A model generated the notes under the pieces. It ran no database searches. It was not told the DNA's origin and was given only the letters and a program-made list of their open reading frames with translations. Shown here in pieces: positions 1-7,290 of a stretch of 64,000 nucleotides of DNA; position 1 is the first letter of the stretch, and each line of letters starts with the position of its first letter. Source of the DNA: Candidatus Brachybacter algidus (GTDB lineage Bacteria; Bacteroidota; Bacteroidia; Chitinophagales; Saprospiraceae); contig JADJSK010000001.1 in NCBI GenBank assembly GCA_016711705.1, forward strand, positions 992,001 to 1,056,000, read 5' to 3'. Position numbers and translations under genes: made by a program.

Positions 1-882
1 ATTGAACGATTATCAGCAGAAGGAAGACCAAGGATCGTGTTGACTTTCGATGCCTATTTTGGAGCATTTATTGAGAAATTCAGGTTGAGTTCGTCTGCAT
101 TTGTGAGTTATTTGGAGTGTCCGCTGGCATTTTACTTCACCCAATATTTGAAGTTACCATCAGAGCAAAATGGCATTTTGCTGTACGGAACTACCATGCA
201 CACAACGTTGCAAACATTTTTCCATAAACTCATCGCTAAAGAAGTCGATCCCTATAACTGTAAAGACGCATTGATCAGCTTATTTGATGAAAAGATCCTA
301 AAACAAAGGTCGAAATTTGTCAAAAATGACTACGAATATTTCAGGTCAAGAGGACACAAAGTGCTTCCTAAATATGCCCTCCAAATTCCAAATTGGTACC
401 TTGATGCTGAGCCGGAAAAAGCCATTTCTAATGTAGATATCGATGGAGTCCCTATCAAAGGATTTATAGACAAATTAGAAAACCATCCGGGTTACAAACT
501 CGTGGTAGATTACAAAAGCGGAAAGTTTGAAACCAAAAAGCTGAAAGGCCCCAAAGAGTCCTTGGCAGATGCCCACTCCTACTGGATCCAGGGAGCTTTC
601 TACTCCTTGATGCTGCTGCACTTCCCTACAGAAACGATAAAAAATGTACAGATCCGTTTTGAGTTCATAGAAGAAGAACCTGAAAATGTGATACAGCCTA
701 TCTCCTACTTACATGAAGAACTCGCCGAAGTCCAAAGCGCCATCTCAGTAGTCTACAACGCCATCAAGTCAAAGGAATTCACTGAAGGTTGCGGTGCACC
801 TGACTGTCATTGGTGCAACTTTGCGAAGAATAATTATCGAGGGGAATATTTGAAGATGATTTACGAAAATAATGAAGAATGA
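1..882 (+). CDS. C-terminal part of a helicase-nuclease (RecB/AddB-like PD-(D/E)XK domain), 5' truncated
   Basis: The reading frame is open to the first base of the window, so this is the end of a larger gene; the GTG at 37 is not needed as a start. The visible part is a RecB/Cas4-type nuclease domain: GFIDKLE followed by VVDYKSGK supplies the metal-binding Asp and the D-x-K pair. One Cys in YLECPLAFYF and three in GCGAPDCHWC, counted from position 37 as C28, C252, C257 and C260, match the iron-sulfur staple of AddB- and Cas4-like nucleases. In the family this domain sits at the end of UvrD/Rep-like helicases that process DNA ends. Such an upstream helicase part is inferred, because it lies outside the window. 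Confidence 0.8.
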   Translation: MERLSAEGRPRIVLTFDAYFGAFIEKFRLSSSAFVSYLECPLAFYFTQYLKLPSEQNGILLYGTTMHTTLQTFFHKLIAKEVDPYNCKDALISLFDEKILKQRSKFVKNDYEYFRSRGHKVLPKYALQIPNWYLDAEPEKAISNVDIDGVPIKGFIDKLENHPGYKLVVDYKSGKFETKKLKGPKESLADAHSYWIQGAFYSLMLLHFPTETIKNVQIRFEFIEEEPENVIQPISYLHEELAEVQSAISVVYNAIKSKEFTEGCGAPDCHWCNFAKNNYRGEYLKMIYENNEE

Positions 883-1002
883 AAAATGAATAATGAATAA
901 TTAGAGCTGGCAGAATAGCATGGTTCGATGTGAGTATCTATTTTTGTAATGTTTAATAAATAAATAAAACTTCAAACCTGCAAAAAGGCAAGATCTGTGC
1001 TT

Positions 1003-1019
1003 CCCCTCTGACAGAGGGG
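1003..1019. repeat. Short GC-rich hairpin, REP-like
   Basis: CCCCTCT and AGAGGGG form a perfect 7-bp stem around a 3-nt loop. It lies in a GC-rich patch (about 1000-1036) that stands out from the AT-rich surroundings, just before the DUF1493 gene. It could be a dispersed REP-type palindrome; no function can be read from it. Confidence 0.4.
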
Positions 1020-1102
1020 TGCCGACAGGCGGGGTGTCATTCTACATCACAAATAAATACTTTGAGACCTTTCACCTCTTAATTTTTACTGAAACATTCC
1101 AA

Positions 1103-1528
1103 ATGAATAATTACCTACTTACCGATATAATATCCTTTGTAGCAGAAGGAACTGTATCAAAAAAAGTATACGAAAATTCGGATATAGATCGGGATTTACG
1201 CTGGACCGGTTATGATTTTGATGAACTTATGATAAAATATTCCGAGCACTACCAAGTAGATATGTCTTCATACCTATGGTACTTTCATCATGCAGAAGAA
1301 GGAAATAATTTCGGAAGTGCTTTTTTTCGAGCGCCAAATGAGTTGGTCGAACATATACCGGTCACTCCAAAATTGCTATTCGAGTTTGCCCAAAAAGGTA
1401 AATGGGATTTGGACTATCCGGAGCATACCTTGCCAAAAAGAAGGTACGATTTGATAGCAAATGGAGTTTTTTGGCTAGTATTGTTGCTGATTATGATTTG
1501 GTATTTTATAGTCAGGAGGTGGTTGTGA
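1103..1528 (+). CDS. DUF1493 family protein
   Basis: About 141 residues from the ATG at 1103 (MNNYLL). An upstream in-frame TTG or similar start near 1019 would run into a GC-rich palindrome and is unlikely. The body contains SDIDRDLRWTGYDFDELMIKY and ITP-like PVTPKLLFEFAQKGKW segments, which match the DUF1493 pattern of an acidic helical region followed by a short tail ending in G-(R/K)-W. The last 20 or so residues form a hydrophobic helix ending in RRWL, so the protein may be membrane-anchored. The stop overlaps the GTG start of the next, broken, small gene (GTGA at 1525-1528), typical of a two-gene operon. DUF1493 proteins have no established role. Confidence 0.65.
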   Translation: MNNYLLTDIISFVAEGTVSKKVYENSDIDRDLRWTGYDFDELMIKYSEHYQVDMSSYLWYFHHAEEGNNFGSAFFRAPNELVEHIPVTPKLLFEFAQKGKWDLDYPEHTLPKRRYDLIANGVFWLVLLLIMIWYFIVRRWL

Positions 1529-1716
1529 ATTTAACAGCTTTTGATATTTTCATTATATATTTTGAAGAAGGTGTCGAAGAACTCGATTAGGAGAAACTGC
1601 CAATTCTATTGACGAATAAGTATCAATCGTTTGAGGACGTTAAGGAAATACTTGGCGATGTTGCGAATCTCACTAAGTTGTTTATAGAATCAAAAAGCAA
1701 ATGTCAGAACCGTTGA
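1525..1716 (+). pseudogene. Small partner gene of DUF1493, interrupted by an in-frame TAG
   Basis: A frame starts at GTG 1525, overlapping the DUF1493 stop by 4 nt. It reads NLTAFDIFIIYFEEGVEELD, then TAG at 1588-1590, then continues in frame as EKLPILLTNKYQSFEDVKEI and further to a TGA at 1714-1716. The composition on both sides of the stop is protein-like, and the 4-nt overlap argues that it was once translated with its neighbour. The final codons and stop are contributed by the left end of a palindromic repeat that begins near 1702, so the gene may also have lost its original C-terminus to that insertion. The family is not recognised. Confidence 0.45.
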
Positions 1717-1898
1717 TTCATTGATTAAATTGATTTACTATGATTTAAGTAAATATTCAATGTAATCATTAATCATAATCATCAGTAGTTCAGACAATAT
1801 TCTGAACCGCTAAATAAGCTGGTTGGATTTATGGGCTATGATTTAAGTACAGATTCGATAAAAACAAATAAATCATAAGAATCAGTGGTTCAGACGAT
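1702..1898. repeat. Two palindromic repeat units upstream of the GxxExxY gene
   Basis: Two units of about 97 bp, 1702-1798 and 1800-1898, each begin with a variant of TCTGAACCGTTGATTAA and end with a variant of AATCAGTGGTTCAGAC, its imperfect inverse complement. Inner segments with TATGATT and AATCATAA form a second stem. They belong to the same family as the array at 6611-7290 and the unit at 2360-2456. The first unit is the more diverged, with an extra GATTCATT in its left arm and CAGTAGTTCAGAC on the right. Confidence 0.75.
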
Positions 1899-1951
1899 AT
1901 TTTACATTACATTTGTATACTTCAATTCCTAATATCTTAAATCAAATCACC

Positions 1952-2350
1952 ATGATAAAAGACCAATACAAATATTCTAAACAGACATCTGTAATTATTG
2001 GATGTGCTATGGAAGTTCACAAAATCTTGGGCAATGGTTTTCAGGAAGTCATTTACCAAAGAGCTTTAGAAGAAGAAATGATCTCAAAAGGTTTGTCATT
2101 TGCTAGAGAATTCGAGATGAACATTTTTTATAAAGAGATATTAATCGGTACTCGAAGAGTCGACTTTTTGATTGCTGATGTTATTTCAGTGGAAATCAAA
2201 GCTCTTACAAAACTGGAAGATGTTCACTTGGCTCAGGCGATAAATTACTTGGAAGCATACAATCTAGAAATTGGGTTATTAATTAATTTTGGAGCCAAAA
2301 GCCTGGAATTTAAAAGAATAATCAATTCAAAATTCAAAACAATTGTCTGA
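1952..2350 (+). CDS. GxxExxY protein (PD-(D/E)XK nuclease fold)
   Basis: 132 residues from the ATG at 1952; a TTG at 1913 is in frame but lies right after the upstream repeat. The naming motif is present as GFQEVIY (G29, E32, Y35). The nuclease-fold core follows as RRVDFLI (D71) and VEIK (E81, K83), then HLAQAINYLE with the conserved Gln. The family (PDDEXK_3) is widespread but has no established function. The gene is bracketed by palindromic repeats: the upstream unit ends about 54 bp before the ATG, and the stop codon TGA is itself part of the next repeat (GTCTGAACC). This suggests the gene and repeats belong to one element, which is inference. Confidence 0.85.
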   Translation: MIKDQYKYSKQTSVIIGCAMEVHKILGNGFQEVIYQRALEEEMISKGLSFAREFEMNIFYKEILIGTRRVDFLIADVISVEIKALTKLEDVHLAQAINYLEAYNLEIGLLINFGAKSLEFKRIINSKFKTIV

Positions 2351-2456
2351 ACCGTTGAATGTCTGAACCATTGATTAAGCTGATTGGATTGATTTACTAT
2401 GAATTATGTGCATCTTCAATTTAATCATATAATCATAATCATCAGTGGTTCTGACA
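2344..2456. repeat. Palindromic repeat unit downstream of the GxxExxY gene
   Basis: A partial left arm (GTCTGAACCGTTGAAT, 2344-2359) is followed directly by a full unit at 2360-2456, ending in ATCAGTGGTTCTGAC. The partial arm supplies the stop codon of the GxxExxY gene. A further TATGAACCGC fragment follows at 2461-2470. The arms match those upstream of the gene and in the array at 6611-7290. Confidence 0.75.
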
Positions 2457-2622
2457 ATTTTATGAACCGCATATTATTGCATTAAAGTGGCTGCCTAAGT
2501 TATGTGGTAAATAAATGACTTTTTTTCAATGGAATTAAATTCTAAGAAAGAAACAAAATATGAATCATCCTACTTTATTAAATGTTAAAAAGGCAAATAA
2601 AAAGCGAATTAAACACAACAAC

Positions 2623-3225
2623 ATGACCCTATCCAATTTCCTCCAAAACTACGACCTACCCCACTCCATCGTCCTTCTTGAAGGCAAAAGAAATGTCAAA
2701 GAAGAAGACAAGGAAAAGCTTACCGCCCTTGGTGAATTGCTAGCGACCAGGACGCAAAACATGCTCTTCAGAAGTGGTAATGCAGAAGGATCTGATCAGT
2801 ATTTCTCTGATGGTGTTACCAAAGTTGATCACACAAGGCTCCAAGTCATCACGCCTTATGCCGGACACAGAAAGAAAACCAATCAGGCATATGATACCAT
2901 TAATTTGGATGAATTGGATCTTGCGGCAGATTCGCCAGTAATATACCATTCAAAAAGTAATAAAAAAACGGAGAAACTTATCGATAAATATGTCGCAGGT
3001 GCACGAGACAGGTTTTCAATTAAAGCGGCTTATATCATCAGGGATACGATAAAAGTACTCGGAACAGACGAAATATTACCTGCCACATTTGGAATATTCT
3101 ATGATGATTTGGAAGATCCGATGGCCGGAGGAACAGGGCATACGATGGATGTTTGTAAACAACATAACATTCCGATGGTGGATCAGAGCGCTTGGTTTAA
3201 ATGGTTGGAGGATAAACAATTGTAA
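2623..3225 (+). CDS. SLOG-superfamily Rossmann-fold protein
   Basis: About 200 residues from the ATG at 2623 (MTLSNFL); an earlier ATG at 2560 would add 21 basic residues with no recognisable content. The order of elements is that of the SLOG/DprA/LOG fold: a first beta strand SIVLLEGKR, then LGELLATRTQNMLFRSGNAE with the SGNAEGSDQYF loop, and a late GGTGHTMDVC glycine-rich turn followed by an (I/V)P strand. SLOG domains bind nucleotides or nucleotide-derived ligands, and members act in DNA uptake, cytokinin activation and predicted conflict systems. Which applies here is unknown. It lies between a GxxExxY nuclease-fold gene and a toxin-antitoxin pair. Confidence 0.65.
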   Translation: MTLSNFLQNYDLPHSIVLLEGKRNVKEEDKEKLTALGELLATRTQNMLFRSGNAEGSDQYFSDGVTKVDHTRLQVITPYAGHRKKTNQAYDTINLDELDLAADSPVIYHSKSNKKTEKLIDKYVAGARDRFSIKAAYIIRDTIKVLGTDEILPATFGIFYDDLEDPMAGGTGHTMDVCKQHNIPMVDQSAWFKWLEDKQL

Positions 3226-3272
3226 TTATACGTTATCTAATAATATTAAACACCAATTATTGAAAAGAGTAT

Positions 3273-3602
3273 ATGAAAATTGATACAGAATTCTTGATGG
3301 CATTGATTCAATTATTGTGGATAAGCCAGACGATCATCTATTTAGCACAATTAGTGCTTCCAAATAAATTTGCCTTTGGGCTATATAAGACTTTCAAATA
3401 TTCGATATTAAGCTGTATCTTATTAGGATTAGCAATTTATATTGTTGGGATATATTCTACAACACAAAATTCTACATGCGGGGCAGAAAAATTTAACCCT
3501 ATCACGATTTTGTCAATTTATGGAAGTGTTGGAAGCTTAATTTTATTTCTTATTGCTTCCTGCTTCAAAAAAATTGGGGCCATTCTGAAAACAAATGTTT
3601 AA
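3273..3602 (+). CDS. Small integral membrane protein, unknown
   Basis: 109 residues with three predicted membrane helices: roughly 8-28, 42-62 and 78-98. A Cys-containing loop (STCGAEKFNP) separates the second and third helix. No family is recognised. The gene begins 47 bp after the SLOG stop and ends 27 bp before the operator of the toxin-antitoxin pair, so it may be the last gene of the upstream unit. The stop lies before the regulated promoter region of the next operon. Confidence 0.5.
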   Translation: MKIDTEFLMALIQLLWISQTIIYLAQLVLPNKFAFGLYKTFKYSILSCILLGLAIYIVGIYSTTQNSTCGAEKFNPITILSIYGSVGSLILFLIASCFKKIGAILKTNV

Positions 3603-3629
3603 TTCAATTTTTTACATTTTATCATATAT

Positions 3630-3647
3630 TGTACATATATTTGTACA
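3630..3647. promoter_or_regulatory. YefM-YoeB type operator, paired TGTACA boxes
   Basis: Two TGTACA hexamers lie at 3630-3635 and 3642-3647, 12 bp apart centre to centre, just before the antitoxin start at 3661. From published work on the E. coli yefM-yoeB operon, the antitoxin and complex bind a pair of palindromes with a TGTACA core at 12-bp spacing. The same motif and spacing are seen here. It also argues against any antitoxin start upstream of 3661. Confidence 0.75.
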
Positions 3648-3660
3648 TAATAAGCGAATA

Positions 3661-3921
3661 ATGGTCGTAACAAATATTTCAGAATTCAGGAAAGATATCA
3701 AATCTTACTTCGATAAAGTGGCTAAAAACTTCGAAACACTTATTATTAACAGAGGTAAAGACTCAGGCATTGTAGTCATATCACTTGAAGAATATAATTC
3801 ATTGATGGCTACAAACTATGAATTGTCATCAAGGGTTAATGAAAAACGATTGGACTCTGCAATAGAGAAACTTAAAAAAGGTAGTTCTTTTTCAAAAGAC
3901 TTAATTGAAGAAGATAAATGA
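3661..3921 (+). CDS. yefM: Type II antitoxin, YefM/Phd family
   Basis: 86 residues from the ATG at 3661. The N-terminal half has the Phd/YefM pattern: MVVTNISEFRKDIKSYFDKV, then ETLIINRGKDSGIVVISLEEYNSL, which dimerises and binds DNA. The C-terminal tail (roughly 55-86) is charged and helical and would wrap the toxin. An in-frame alternative start at 3595 would place the operator inside the gene and is rejected. The stop overlaps the toxin start in ATGA (3918-3921), so the two are translationally coupled. Autorepression through the TGTACA boxes is inferred from the family. Confidence 0.9.
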   Translation: MVVTNISEFRKDIKSYFDKVAKNFETLIINRGKDSGIVVISLEEYNSLMATNYELSSRVNEKRLDSAIEKLKKGSSFSKDLIEEDK

Positions 3922-4175
3922 AATATATTTTCGTTGATGAATCCTGGGATGATTATTTATACTGGCAGCAACATGATAAGAAAAAAGTAAAAAAAATCAA
4001 TGAACTTCTTAAAGATATTGTCAGGACTCCATTCGAAGGATTAGGAAAACCGGAAGCATTAAAACATAAATACGCTGGTTTTTGGTCCAGAAGAATTGAT
4101 GAAGAACATAGATTGATTTATAGATTCAACCAAGACGAAATACAAATAGTGAAATGTCGCCATCATTATGATTAA
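3918..4175 (+). CDS. yoeB: Type II toxin, YoeB family mRNA interferase
   Basis: 85 residues. The YoeB catalytic residues fall at exactly the E. coli positions: E46 (KPEALKH), R65 (EEHRLIYR), H83 and Y84 (CRHHYD). YoeB is a RelE-fold endoribonuclease that cuts mRNA in the ribosomal A site during stress and is neutralised by YefM. Since all key residues are present and the length is normal, the toxin is probably active. It overlaps the antitoxin by 4 nt. Confidence 0.93.
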   Translation: MKYIFVDESWDDYLYWQQHDKKKVKKINELLKDIVRTPFEGLGKPEALKHKYAGFWSRRIDEEHRLIYRFNQDEIQIVKCRHHYD

Positions 4176-4195
4176 GACCTAATGGCAAATATTTT

Positions 4196-4219
4196 ATTGT
4201 CAACTCATAAATTGACAAT
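4196..4219 (+). terminator. Stem-loop after the YefM-YoeB operon
   Basis: ATTGTCAA and TTGACAAT form a perfect 8-bp stem with an 8-nt loop, 20 bp after the toxin stop. There is no U-tract behind it, so it may stabilise the 3' end rather than act as a strong intrinsic terminator. Confidence 0.35.
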
Positions 4220-4575
4220 CACATTGCTTAACCATCATAAAGTAAAATTCAATCTGCCAATTAATCTTAAAAAACTTTTCAACAACTTATTTAACAAATT
4301 ACTGTTATAAAATTGTGTAGCCAGAATCAAACTATGTCTAATTTTAGTTTTTTTTATTTTAACAATCACATGACGTCACTCTTGACGTTTGCTACGCATG
4401 TGAATACACTTACCACAAGTACTTCTCTGTGGTACATTCACCAAAAGATCTTCGTACCCTAAGACTCTGTTTATTGATCCAATAACAGAGGAACCTATTG
4501 CTATTATCTTCTTAGAAAAAACATAGCCGGCAGTGGCTTTTGTCACTGCGTGTCACATTTTCACGTAAAATAAAA
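4220..4575 (+). other. Intergenic leader with four palindromes before the glutamate-synthase-like gene
   Basis: No gene is seen here. Four inverted repeats follow each other: CACATG...CATGTG at 4367-4402 (with a TGACGTCA palindrome at 4371-4378 inside), CCACA...TGTGG at 4413-4432, CTCTGT...ACAGAG at 4465-4490 and GCAGTG...CACTGC at 4530-4549. They could form a structured 5' leader or be protein sites. A T/A-only tract lies at 4344-4360. Confidence 0.35.
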
Positions 4576-6153
4576 ATGAAAAATAAAAATTTAAATTTAA
4601 ATTTTGAGGCAACGCCTTTTCTTATCATTTGGTTGTTAGCATTAACGTTACTTACAGCCGTAAGTATTCTGGTTGCAGTGCATCTTCTAAACCCATTATG
4701 GTTATTCGGTCCATTACTCGTAATTGCAATAGTGGCTTACGATACGTTTCAAAACCAACATTCTCTCAGGAAAAATTATCCCCTGATAGGGAGATTGCGT
4801 TATGTATTTGAGTCCATCCGGCCTGAATTACGACAGTACTTTATTGAGGGAGAATTAGACGGCAAGCCTTTTAATAGAAGACAACGTTCAATCGTGTACC
4901 AAAGGTCAAAAAATGAAAAACAGACCATCTCATTTGGTATGCAGGACGATCCCAACCGGATTGGGTACGAATGGGCAGCGCATAGTGTCTACCCCATTAA
5001 AGCTAACATTGAGTCGCTGAGAGTCCTTGTAGGTAATAATCAATGCACTAAGCCATATTCTGCAAGTGTGCTCAATATAGGAGCAATGAGTTATGGAGCC
5101 TTAAGTAAAACAGCAATCAGCTCACTGAACAAAGGCGCAATGTTGGGCGATTTCGCCCACAATACAGGCGAAGGGGGGATAAGTGATTTTCATTTGCAGG
5201 GTGGTGATGTCATTTGGCAGATCGGGACCGGTTATTTTGGGTGCAGAGATAATGAGGGTAATTTTGACTCAATATTATTCGAAGAGAAGGCGCGGCTTGA
5301 TCAGGTAAAAATGATTGAAATAAAATTATCACAGGGCGCAAAACCTGGTCATGGTGGATTGCTCCCTGCTCATAAAAATACACTTGAGATATCGAAAATA
5401 AGAAACATTGAACCTCATACGACAGTGCATTCACCATCAGCACATACTGCATTTTCAAATTCAACGGAATTATTGAATTTTGTCAATGAGCTTAGAGAAT
5501 TATCAAGCGGTAAACCTGTTGGTTTCAAAATTTGTATTGGACGAAAAGATGAATTTGAAGACATAGTCAATCATATGACGCTGACAGGTATTATTCCTGA
5601 CTTTATTACGGTGGATGGAGCTGAAGGTGGCACAGGTGCAGCGCCACTTGAATTTATTGATTATATGGGGATGGCATTGGCAGATGCATTGCCGTTTGTA
5701 AGTCAAACCTTGCAAAAAAGCGGATTGAGGAGTCAAATTAAAATCTTTGCTTCAGGCAAGGTTATCACTGCTTTTGATATTGCAAAAAATATAGCACTAG
5801 GAGCAGATGCGTGTTATAGCGCCAGAGGTATGATGTTCTCTTTGGGATGCATTCAGGCCTTGCAGTGTGATAGTGGAAGATGTCCTGTAGGTATAGCCAC
5901 TCAGGATAAAAAACTATATAAAGGAATAGATATCACAAATAAGAGTGTCCGCGTAGCCAACTATCACAAAAACACAATTTTGTCCTTACTTGATTTTATG
6001 GGGGCATGTGGGTTTGTGACATTAAGCGATATTCAACCTAACTCATTTTTCAGAAGGACCGCACACAACCTCAACGAAAGCTTTGAGGAAATTTATCTGC
6101 AAAATCAAAAATCACTTAATCAAATATCACAAAATCATTATTCAATAAATTAA
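4576..6153 (+). CDS. FMN-binding glutamate synthase family protein (GltB-type domain)
   Basis: About 525 residues from the ATG at 4576 (MKNKNLNLNFEATPF). A TTG at 4540 is in frame but lies within a hairpin. Two membrane helices come first (roughly 12-60), then a GOGAT FMN-barrel domain. Recognisable parts are KPGHGGLLPAHK, TVDGAEGGTGAAPLEF for phosphate/FMN binding, and LGCIQALQCDSGRCPVGIA. The last has C-x5-C-x4-C spacing, the 3Fe-4S ligand pattern of GltB. The glutaminase domain and the C-terminal GXGXG domain are absent, as in the stand-alone family. The electron donor and substrate of these short membrane-anchored proteins are not established. An Rnk-like gene follows 6 bp downstream. Confidence 0.85.
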   Translation: MKNKNLNLNFEATPFLIIWLLALTLLTAVSILVAVHLLNPLWLFGPLLVIAIVAYDTFQNQHSLRKNYPLIGRLRYVFESIRPELRQYFIEGELDGKPFNRRQRSIVYQRSKNEKQTISFGMQDDPNRIGYEWAAHSVYPIKANIESLRVLVGNNQCTKPYSASVLNIGAMSYGALSKTAISSLNKGAMLGDFAHNTGEGGISDFHLQGGDVIWQIGTGYFGCRDNEGNFDSILFEEKARLDQVKMIEIKLSQGAKPGHGGLLPAHKNTLEISKIRNIEPHTTVHSPSAHTAFSNSTELLNFVNELRELSSGKPVGFKICIGRKDEFEDIVNHMTLTGIIPDFITVDGAEGGTGAAPLEFIDYMGMALADALPFVSQTLQKSGLRSQIKIFASGKVITAFDIAKNIALGADACYSARGMMFSLGCIQALQCDSGRCPVGIATQDKKLYKGIDITNKSVRVANYHKNTILSLLDFMGACGFVTLSDIQPNSFFRRTAHNLNESFEEIYLQNQKSLNQISQNHYSIN

Positions 6154-6159
6154 TTAAAA

Positions 6160-6570
6160 ATGAAACCAATAATATCTAAAAGCGATTACGAAACAATAAA
6201 ATTAGCGCTGTTACAAATGTCAACACTTCACAAAGCTCCGGAATTACGAAAGCTTGTCGAAGAACTAGACAGTGGAAGTATAGTCAATGACAACGAATTG
6301 AGTTCTGATCTCATCCGGATTAATTCGTATTTCGAAGCTCAGGAAGAGAAATCCAACAAAACTTTGAAATATATTTTGACATTGCCAGGACAGGCAAATA
6401 TCACAGAAAGGAAAATTTCAGTTTTATCACCATTGGGCATAGCACTCATCGGTGTTAAAGAAGGAATGACAATAGATTGCGCCTTGCCAGTTGGCAATAA
6501 AAAACTAAAAATCATCAAAGTTCTTAATCATTCAGAGCATGAATATTCCAAAATCAGTGTTGCTCAATGA
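6160..6570 (+). CDS. Rnk / GreA-GreB C-terminal domain protein
   Basis: 136 residues. The N-terminal half is helical (SKSDYETIKLALLQM ... ELRKLVEELDSG) and the C-terminal half has the GreA/GreB FKBP-like fold: KISVLSPLGIALIGVKEGMT, then CALPVGNKKLKIIKV. This arrangement matches Rnk, the nucleoside diphosphate kinase regulator, which binds RNA polymerase through the Gre-like domain. It follows the flavoprotein gene by 6 bp and probably shares its transcript. The stop is followed about 40 bp later by a large palindromic repeat array. Confidence 0.75.
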   Translation: MKPIISKSDYETIKLALLQMSTLHKAPELRKLVEELDSGSIVNDNELSSDLIRINSYFEAQEEKSNKTLKYILTLPGQANITERKISVLSPLGIALIGVKEGMTIDCALPVGNKKLKIIKVLNHSEHEYSKISVAQ

Positions 6571-6610
6571 GGCATAGATTAGAATGATTTTTAGTATGTT
6601 AAATAACAAA

Positions 6611-7290
6611 ATGTCTGGACCCGTGATTAAGTTGATTGAACTGATAGACTATGATTAGTGCACCGGTCAGCGCAATCATTTAATTCATAATAATCAGTGG
6701 TTCAGACAATCAATAACAAAATGTCTGAACCATTGATTAAGCTGATTGAATTGATAGACTATGATTATTATAAATGTCAGCGTAATCACATTAATCATAA
6801 AAATCAGTGGTTCAGACAATAAATTACAAATTATCTGAACCGTTGATTAAACTGATGGATATGATAGACTTTGATTATTATACATATTCAGCGCAATCAA
6901 TTAAATCATAACAATCAGTGGTACAGACAAATTATCTGAACCGTTGATTAAGCTGATGGACATGATAGACTATGATTAGTGCACCGGTCAGCGCAATCAT
7001 ATTAATCATAGAAATCAGTGGTTCAGACAATAAATTACAAATTATCTGAACCGTTGATTAAGCTGATGGACATGATAGACTTTGATTATTATACATATTC
7101 AGCGCAATCAATTAAATCATAACAATCAGTGGTACAGACAAATTATCTGAACCGTTGATTAAGCTGATGGACATGATAGTCTATGATTATTGGACCGGTC
7201 AGCGCAATCATTTAATTCATATTAATCAGTGGTTCAGACAACTTGAATCTGAACCACTGATTAAGCTGACTTGTATGATATGCTATGATT
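6611..7290. repeat. Tandem array of palindromic units related to the GxxExxY-flanking repeats
   Basis: Six full units of about 100 bp (6611-6710, 6721-6820, 6833-6930, 6931-7031, 7041-7141, 7141-7241) and a left half unit (7247-7290). Each starts with a variant of TGTCTGAACCATTGATTAAG and ends with AATCAGTGGTTCAGACA; outer arms pair at 16 of 17 positions and an inner TATGATTA/TAATCATA pair adds a second stem. The middle comes in two forms: GTGCACCGGTCAGCGCAATC (or TGGACCGGTC) and TTATACATATTCAGCGCAATC. The pair 6831-7031 is repeated at 7042-7241 with a 211-bp offset, so a two-unit block was duplicated. There are no unique spacers, so this is not CRISPR. Confidence 0.9.

Noticed and set aside
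900..960. tRNA-like GGTTCGAT stretch
   Set aside because: The T-loop-like string has no matching stems or anticodon arm around it.
1019..1102. Longer N-terminus for the DUF1493 protein
   Set aside because: It would be encoded by a GC-rich palindromic repeat and adds no family sequence; ATG 1103 is better.
1402..1590. Separate 62-codon gene starting at 1402
   Set aside because: Most of it is an out-of-frame reading of the DUF1493 gene; only the part from GTG 1525 is plausible, and it is reported as a broken gene.
3595..3660. Longer antitoxin start
   Set aside because: It would put the TGTACA operator inside the coding region.
4371..4378. TGACGTCA as a specific regulator site
   Set aside because: An 8-bp palindrome is expected by chance at this scale and no bacterial regulator in the window is known to use it.
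6611..7290. CRISPR array
   Set aside because: Units are about 100 bp, palindromic throughout, with no unique spacers between short repeats, and no cas gene is near.
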